DNA of 37,596 nucleotides. It comes from Pseudomonadota bacterium. GTDB lineage: Bacteria; Pseudomonadota; Gammaproteobacteria; SURF-13. Positions 32,296 to 37,596 of this stretch are shown piece after piece. The DNA lies in contig JAQBXX010000014.1 of assembly GCA_027624315.1 (NCBI GenBank), positions 1 through 37,596 of the forward strand. The letters are read 5' to 3'. Both the position numbers and the translations under genes were made by a program. The first letter of the stretch is position 1, and each line of letters starts with the position of its first letter. The notes beneath the pieces are model-generated. The model had not been told where the DNA came from, searched no databases, and saw nothing but the letters and a program-made list of their open reading frames with translations.

Positions 32296-35100
32296 ATGGC
32301 CGGTCGCATACACAACGACAAGGAATTGCGCGCACGCGTCAAGCTGCTCGGCACGCTGCTTGGCAACGTGCTGCAGGCGCAGGCCGGCGGGCGCGTGCTC
32401 AAAATGGTGGAGACGCTGCGCAAGGGTTACATCGGCCTGCGCAGTAAAGACAACCAGCAAAAGCGCCGCCGCCTCGAGCAACTCATCAGCGCGCTCGACC
32501 CGATGTTCGTCACCCACGTGGTGCGCGCCTTCAGCAACTACTTCAGCCTGGTGAATATCGCCGAAGAGGCCTTCCAGCACCGTCAGCGCCGTGTGCAGGT
32601 GCGCACCGGAGGCTCGCTCTGGATCGGCTCGTTCGATCACACCCTGCGCCAGCTTCACGCCCAGGGCGTAACCGTGGAGCAACTGCAAACGCTGCTCAAT
32701 CATCTGCGCTACATCCCGGTCATCACCGCGCATCCCACCGAGTCCAAGCGCCAGACCATCATGGAGCTGCTGCGGCGCATCTTCGTCACCAGCGAGCGTC
32801 TGAACGACCGCCGTCTCAGCCGCTACGAGCGCGAAGACGTGATGCAGGCGCTGGAGGCGCAGGTGGAGATTTTATGGAAGACCGACGAGGTGCGCGCGCA
32901 GCGTCCGCAGGTGGTGGATGAAATCAAGAACGGTCTGCTGTATTTCCACGAGTGTCTGTTTCAGGCGGTGCCGGTGATGTATCGCTACATGGAAAAGGCG
33001 ATCAACCGCACCTACGGCAAGGATGCGCAACAGCCCATCCGCGTGCCGAGCTTTCTGCGTTTCGGTTCCTGGGTCGGCGGCGACCGCGATGGCAATCCCA
33101 ATGTGAAACCGGAGACCACTGCGCTTGCGCTGCACATGCAGTCGCGCGCGGTGCTGCTCGAGTATCTTACCCGCGTAACCGCCTTGAGCCGCGTGCTGAC
33201 ACACTCGCGCCAGTTCTGCACACCGTCTGCGGAACTGCTCGCGAGTTTCCAGAGCGACGAACATCTTGCGCCCACGGTATTCGGCGCCAATCGTGAACGC
33301 TTCAACAACGAGCCCTACCGGCGCAAGCTCTACGTCATACGCCATCGCCTGGAATGCAGCCTGCGCACGGTGAAGAAGCACATCGAGGGCGATCACGAGG
33401 CGTCCCCAATAGCAGGCGCCTACACCTCGGAGCGCGAGTTTCTCACCGACCTTTACCTCATCCGTGATTCGCTCATCAGTCACGGTGATCACAGCGTCGC
33501 CGCAGGCGGACTGCAAGACTTGATCCGCCTCGCCGAGACCTTCGGCTTCTTCCTCATGGTGCTCGACGTGCGGCAGGAATCGTCGCGCCACACGCAGGCA
33601 GTGGCGGAATTGTTCAGCACACAGGCAGAGGTCGTGGATTATGGCGCCCTGCCCGAGGCCGGGCGCATCGAAGTGCTCAGCCGCGCGCTGGCGCACGCCG
33701 GGCGGCTCACGCTGAGCCCTGCGCTCAGCGCCGAAACCCAGGAAACGCTGGAGGTGTTCAACGTCATGGCGCGCATGCGCGTGGAGACGAGCCCCGAGGC
33801 GTTCGGCAGTTACGTGATCTCGATGACACGTTCCGCAAGCCACGTGCTCGAAGTGATGCTGCTTGCACGCCAGGCCGACCTCGCCGGGTATCGCGACCAC
33901 GCATGGTATTGCGACATTCGCGTCGCCCCGCTGTTCGAGACCATCGAAGACCTCGCGCACATTGAGCCGGTGATGGACGCACTGCTCGGCAACCCGACCT
34001 ACAGCGCGCTGCTCAAGGCCTCCGGTAATTTGCAGGAAGTGATGCTGGGCTACTCCGATTCGTGCAAGGACGGCGGCATCCTCGCGTCCGCGTGGAACCT
34101 GTACGAGGCACAGAAAAAAATCACTGTGCTCGCCGACCGGCACGGCGTGGACTTCCGCCTGTTCCACGGGCGCGGCGGCACCATCGGACGCGGCGGCGGC
34201 CCCACGCACGAGTCCATCCTGTCGCAGCCGCAGGGCACGGTGCGCGGCCAGATCAAATTCACCGAACAAGGTGAAATGGTGTCGTACAAATACAGCAACA
34301 CCGAAACCGCCGTGTACGAGCTGTCGGTGGGCGCCACCGGCCTACTCAAGGCCAGCCGCGGCCTGATTCTGCCGCCGACGCCGGACAATCCGGAATTTCT
34401 CGCCGTCATGCAGCAGCTCACCGAGATCGGCGAGCGCAGCTACCGCGACCTCACCGAACGTACGCCGGGTTTTCTCGATTATTTTTACGAGGCCACGCCG
34501 ATCAACGAAATCGGCCAGCTCAACATCGGCTCACGCCCGTCGCATCGCAAAAAGGGCGACCGCTCCAAGTACTCCGTGCGCGCCATCGCGTGGGTGTTCG
34601 GCTGGGCGCAGTCGCGCCACACCCTGCCCGCGTGGTACGGCATCGGCACCGCGCTCGAAACCTGGCACGGCGGCGACCCAAAACGCTTCGCCAAACTCCA
34701 GGCCATGTACCGCGCGTGGCCGTTTTTCCGCGCGCTGCTCAGCAACACGCAGATGGCGCTGTTCAAGGCCGACATGGAGATCGCGCGCGACTACGCCGCC
34801 CTGTGCGCAGATCCCGATGTTGCCGAACGCATCTACGGATTGATCCGCGCCGAATACGAGCGCACGGTGCGCGAGATATTGAAAGTCGTCAGCGCCGAAA
34901 CCCTGATCGAAGAAAACCCGCCGCTCGCGCTCTCACTCTCGCGCCGCAACCCCTACCTCGACCCGCTCAACGCCATCCAGCTCGCCCTGCTCAAACGCTA
35001 TCGCAACGAAGAACTCGCCGAACCCGATCGCCACCGCTGGCTCGCCCCCCTGCTGCGCTCCATCAATGCCATCGCGGCGGGCATGCGGAATACGGGGTAA
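32296..35100 (+). CDS. ppc: Phosphoenolpyruvate carboxylase
   Basis: VITAHPTESKRQTI, FGSWVGGDRDGNPNV, LFHGRGGTIGRGGGPTHESILSQP; start taken at MAGRIHNDKEL. Confidence 0.96.
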   Translation: MAGRIHNDKELRARVKLLGTLLGNVLQAQAGGRVLKMVETLRKGYIGLRSKDNQQKRRRLEQLISALDPMFVTHVVRAFSNYFSLVNIAEEAFQHRQRRVQVRTGGSLWIGSFDHTLRQLHAQGVTVEQLQTLLNHLRYIPVITAHPTESKRQTIMELLRRIFVTSERLNDRRLSRYEREDVMQALEAQVEILWKTDEVRAQRPQVVDEIKNGLLYFHECLFQAVPVMYRYMEKAINRTYGKDAQQPIRVPSFLRFGSWVGGDRDGNPNVKPETTALALHMQSRAVLLEYLTRVTALSRVLTHSRQFCTPSAELLASFQSDEHLAPTVFGANRERFNNEPYRRKLYVIRHRLECSLRTVKKHIEGDHEASPIAGAYTSEREFLTDLYLIRDSLISHGDHSVAAGGLQDLIRLAETFGFFLMVLDVRQESSRHTQAVAELFSTQAEVVDYGALPEAGRIEVLSRALAHAGRLTLSPALSAETQETLEVFNVMARMRVETSPEAFGSYVISMTRSASHVLEVMLLARQADLAGYRDHAWYCDIRVAPLFETIEDLAHIEPVMDALLGNPTYSALLKASGNLQEVMLGYSDSCKDGGILASAWNLYEAQKKITVLADRHGVDFRLFHGRGGTIGRGGGPTHESILSQPQGTVRGQIKFTEQGEMVSYKYSNTETAVYELSVGATGLLKASRGLILPPTPDNPEFLAVMQQLTEIGERSYRDLTERTPGFLDYFYEATPINEIGQLNIGSRPSHRKKGDRSKYSVRAIAWVFGWAQSRHTLPAWYGIGTALETWHGGDPKRFAKLQAMYRAWPFFRALLSNTQMALFKADMEIARDYAALCADPDVAERIYGLIRAEYERTVREILKVVSAETLIEENPPLALSLSRRNPYLDPLNAIQLALLKRYRNEELAEPDRHRWLAPLLRSINAIAAGMRNTG

Positions 35101-35108
35101 GCTCGCCT

Positions 35109-35141
35109 ATTAACGCTTGACGTTAATAACGATGATCGTTA
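35109..35141. promoter_or_regulatory. Probable HigA operator: overlapping palindromes upstream of higBA
   Basis: attaacg-cttga-cgttaat and taacgat-g-atcgtta, directly 5' of the GTG start. Confidence 0.6.
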
Positions 35142-35151
35142 ATATCAAACC

Positions 35152-35433
35152 GTGATTAAGTCATTCAAAGACCCGGAAACGGAAAAGGTGTTTAATCACT
35201 GCTTTTCGCGCAAGCTTCCTACCGATATTCAAAGGCCTGCGCTGCGTAAGCTGGAGATGCTGGATGCCGCAGAGGCGCTACATGACCTTCGCATACCTCC
35301 TGCAAATCGGCTGGAGGCGCTGAGCCGCAACAGGAAAGGACAGCACAGTATTCGGATTAATGACCAGTGGCGCGTATGTTTTGTTTGGAAAGCCGGCGAT
35401 GCCTATGATGTCGAAATAACGGACTACCACTAG
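35152..35433 (+). CDS. higB: HigB/RelE-type toxin
   Basis: MIKSFKDPETEKVFNHCFSRKLP...RNRKGQHSIRINDQWRVCFVWKAGDAYDVEITDYH; GTG start. Confidence 0.93.
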   Translation: MIKSFKDPETEKVFNHCFSRKLPTDIQRPALRKLEMLDAAEALHDLRIPPANRLEALSRNRKGQHSIRINDQWRVCFVWKAGDAYDVEITDYH

Positions 35434-35441
35434 GAGAGAAC

Positions 35442-35735
35442 ATGAAAACGCTACCCATCATTCACCCCGGAGAAATCCTGAGTGAGGAATTTCTGAAGCC
35501 CATGAAGATCAGCCAATACCGCCTGGCCAAGGACATCAGCGTGCCAGCACGGCGCATCAATGAGATTGTGCAGGGCAAGCGTGGAATTACTGCGGACACC
35601 GCGCTACGCCTGGCGCGCCACTTCGGCATGTCCGAGCGCTTCTGGATCAATTTACAGGCGCGGTATGATCTGGAATGCCAAAAACGTTTAATGGCTGGTC
35701 GGCTGGTGCGCGAAGTTCTGGTGCGCGCGGCCTAA
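35442..35735 (+). CDS. higA: HigA antitoxin (XRE/HTH)
   Basis: PIIHPGEILSEEFLKPMKISQYRLAKDISVPARRINEIVQGKRGITADTALRLARHFG. Confidence 0.94.
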   Translation: MKTLPIIHPGEILSEEFLKPMKISQYRLAKDISVPARRINEIVQGKRGITADTALRLARHFGMSERFWINLQARYDLECQKRLMAGRLVREVLVRAA

Positions 35736-35773
35736 GATTGCAGAGGTTAATGGCGGGGAAGAGGCACAGTGAT

Positions 35774-35807
35774 CGTAGGGTGGGTTAGGCGCCAGCCGTA
35801 ACCCACC
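35774..35807. repeat. Palindromic repeat gtagggtgggttaggcgccagccgtaacccacc
   Basis: ggtgggtta...taacccacc arms; abuts hicB 3' end. Confidence 0.7.
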
Positions 35808-35812
35808 GAATG

Positions 35813-36052
35813 TTATGCGACGTTTTGCATTTTGTTTGCGAAATCGCGGCCTGAAGTCTGGGGCGGCAGAGGCCTGACATCCTTGTGGTAGAGAGTGATT
35901 GTATCTTCAACGATTTCGCAAAGCTCTGCGAAAACAGCTTCCTCGTCAGTGCCGTGGCATCCGCCATAGAGCAAGCCCGGAGAACTCCCGACATAGCACT
36001 GATCTTCTTCCGACCACTCAACAATCTTTGCGTACCTCGCACTTTCTTTCAT
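35813..36052 (-). CDS. hicB: HicB antitoxin
   Basis: IVEWSEEDQCYVGSSPGLLYGGCHGTDEEAVFAELCEIVEDTI; translationally coupled to hicA. Confidence 0.88.
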   Translation of the reverse strand: MKESARYAKIVEWSEEDQCYVGSSPGLLYGGCHGTDEEAVFAELCEIVEDTITLYHKDVRPLPPQTSGRDFANKMQNVA

Positions 36053-36249
36053 GATCTCAACTCCTCAACAGCGAGCTTTACCGCACGTATCTGATAGTGC
36101 TTGGCGTCATCGCCAAGCGCGCCCGATATCACAATCGGTTTGGTGGCTTTATTCGGGTGGACGAAGTTTCGGTGACTGCCCTTGCCACCACGATTGACGA
36201 AGCCCGCACGCTCAAGCTCCGCAATAAGTTCTCTCACCTTTTGCGGCAC
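36049..36249 (-). CDS. hicA: HicA toxin
   Basis: VRELIAELERAGFVNRGGKGSHRNFVHPNKATKPIVISG. Confidence 0.92.
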   Translation of the reverse strand: MPQKVRELIAELERAGFVNRGGKGSHRNFVHPNKATKPIVISGALGDDAKHYQIRAVKLAVEELRS

Positions 36250-36315
36250 AGAGTCACCTTATGATACCCCTTCTCGATATGTAAGCCCATGTAGGTTACG
36301 ACTGACAATGCATCC

Positions 36316-36342
36316 GGCGCAATGCCCTTCGGTTATTGCGCC
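36316..36342. repeat. 27-bp palindrome ggcgcaatgcccttcggttattgcgcc
   Basis: Inverted counterpart of 10324-10350. Confidence 0.8.
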
Positions 36343-36350
36343 TTACCAGG

Positions 36351-36377
36351 TTGTGGGATGTCAAATGTAAGGCCTGA
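36351..36377. repeat. 27-bp repeat ttgtgggatgtcaaatgtaaggcctga, inverted copy of 65-91
   Basis: 26/27 identity to the reverse complement of 65-91. Confidence 0.85.
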
Positions 36378-36454
36378 CCCTAGTGTTCCGCTAGTGTTCT
36401 TTTCCGTACTCGCTTCGCTTCCATGGCTCGCAGCGGATGCGGTTATCATGCGAG

Positions 36455-36916
36455 TTATTCATAATCGATTTCTGATTCATCGCAGACTTCTATTTCAGCC
36501 CCAAGATTTAGATACTCAGCAATAGAATCTTCAAGATCATACAGTTCACATTCTGTGCTTCTGTAGCCACCAACTTCGACTACCCACCCCGGTTCGGAAA
36601 AGGTATCACCACCGACGGCCTTATCGTAAACACTGCCGCCTTTGGAAATCCCAAACGCAGACTCAGATACTTTGAAATCTATGCACCGCATTTCGCTGAA
36701 TTCTTCTGTTCCTGCGCGATAGACAATACCAAACTCAGAGCACGATCCAGGCGTAACGAGCGGCAACCGTTCAAGCGCGTACAGTGCGTTTCCCAAGCCA
36801 ATTACCTGTTGAGGCGTGATCTGTGGGTGCTTGAGAAAACGGCGAGCAGTATTCTTCGCAATCCCAATCGCATAGAAATCGTCATCTGTCAGTTCGAATT
36901 CCTCCATAGTGCTCAT
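36455..36916 (-). CDS. Uncharacterised acidic protein
   Basis: MSTMEEFELTDDDFYAIGIAKNTARRFLKHPQITPQQV...; no family recognised. Confidence 0.6.
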   Translation of the reverse strand: MSTMEEFELTDDDFYAIGIAKNTARRFLKHPQITPQQVIGLGNALYALERLPLVTPGSCSEFGIVYRAGTEEFSEMRCIDFKVSESAFGISKGGSVYDKAVGGDTFSEPGWVVEVGGYRSTECELYDLEDSIAEYLNLGAEIEVCDESEIDYE

Positions 36917-36956
36917 TGTCCTACAAGCTGGATCCAACCTTCGCGGAGGAAGGTTG

Positions 36957-37214
36957 TTAGATCCGCAGTCCCCGCTGCCCCGGCTGCCATTTGGCGACAT
37001 CAAGCTGCGCTACGCCGATCCCCAATGAGCGCACCCACTTGGCGGCCGCATCCAGCGAACCCCAGCTCTTGATTGCGCCCTTGAGCGTGAATGCGGTAAC
37101 GCTGCCTGTCGGGGTGTCCGCTTCAACGTGAATACGGGCACCGTCTGCGACAATGCGAATGCGCTTGATCGCGCCAGCCTCAATCAAAGCCCGCAGGGTT
37201 TTCTCATTCATCAA
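36957..37214 (-). CDS. Uncharacterised small protein, partner of the RHH gene
   Basis: MNEKTLRALIEAGAIKRIRIVADGARIHVEADTPTGSVTAFTLKGAIKSWGSLDAAAKWVRSLGIGVAQLDVAKWQPGQRG; overlaps upstream RHH gene. Confidence 0.7.
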   Translation of the reverse strand: MMNEKTLRALIEAGAIKRIRIVADGARIHVEADTPTGSVTAFTLKGAIKSWGSLDAAAKWVRSLGIGVAQLDVAKWQPGQRGLRI

Positions 37215-37401
37215 TGTCCCCCTCCTTAAACAGGGATTGTTGTTCCGGGATCGGAATACCCACCTCTTCGCAGTGCTTGCGGATCAGCACCTCGATAAGA
37301 TTGCCGATACTCCGGTGCTCGCGCTGCGCCGCCACCTTGGCCGCCTCTTTCAGCAAAGGGTCGATACGCAGATTCAGGGTGCTGGTCTTCTTGGGAGCCA
37401 T
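37204..37401 (-). CDS. Ribbon-helix-helix-like DNA-binding protein
   Basis: MAPKKTSTLNLRIDPLLKEAAKVAAQREHRSIGNLIEVLIRKHCEE; short beta-strand then two helices typical of RHH. Confidence 0.7.
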   Translation of the reverse strand: MAPKKTSTLNLRIDPLLKEAAKVAAQREHRSIGNLIEVLIRKHCEEVGIPIPEQQSLFKEGDIDE

Positions 37402-37430
37402 AAGGTGAGCAAGTGGCTGAGAGTGATTAT

Positions 37431-37454
37431 AATGTAACGCAGTTGCGTGACATT
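37431..37454. promoter_or_regulatory. Palindrome upstream of the RHH gene, probable autoregulatory operator
   Basis: aatgtaacgc-agtt-gcgtgacatt (9/10 arm match); TATAAT on the minus strand overlaps its promoter-proximal edge. Confidence 0.5.
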
Positions 37455-37596
37455 ACGCAAGCGCCACCCTTTACCCATCTGCTGGGCATTGTGCCCTTCG
37501 AACAGCTACCAACCGGAAGCTGAGAAATGTCTACGAAAGCGGGTGAAGTCCATTCGCCCCATAGGATGTTGATCTATCAATTCATTTGGATAATAC

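Noticed and set aside
32872-34269. 465-aa minus-strand ORF opposite ppc
   Set aside because: Antisense shadow ORF; no recognisable domain; ppc coding is unambiguous
36382-36400. ctagtgttccgctagtgttc direct repeat
   Set aside because: Short 9-10 bp duplication in an intergenic region, likely chance or slippage
37455-37596. Possible coding fragment at the right edge
   Set aside because: No frame gave a recognisable protein; truncated by the window end

Overview
This is a GC-rich proteobacterial chromosome segment, probably gammaproteobacterial judging from gene content and order. Most of it is core genes. The left half, on the minus strand, reads nnrD-tsaE-amiC // mutL-miaA-hfq // hflX-hflK-hflC-yjeT(DUF2065)-hisZ-purA. 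This is the classical tsaE-ami-mutL-miaA-hfq-hflX-hflKC-purA supercluster, broken in two places (//) by accessory DNA. Next come folE, a ferredoxin gene, serS, crcB and rarA, then cstA/ybdD, comEC, trxB, an APC amino acid permease, pgi-zwf-gnd, divergent glgA-ppc, and a toxin-antitoxin-rich right end (higBA, hicAB, and an RHH gene with a small partner and an uncharacterised ORF). The notable non-core signals are: (i) a two-copy MITE-like element, one copy ending inside the hfq stop codon and the other between cstA and ybdD; (ii) three co-oriented orphan antitoxin-like ORFs with no visible toxin, next to an IS4-type transposase remnant in the ami-mutL gap; (iii) a DUF1998 C-terminal fragment truncated at an IS30-type tail; (iv) several dispersed palindromic repeat families; (v) an RHH / small protein / hypothetical locus preceded by a near-perfect palindrome over a TATAAT box. 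I found no complete, clearly novel multi-gene system. The strongest candidates for undescribed biology are (i), (ii) and (v). All calls come from reading the sequence; no database search was run.
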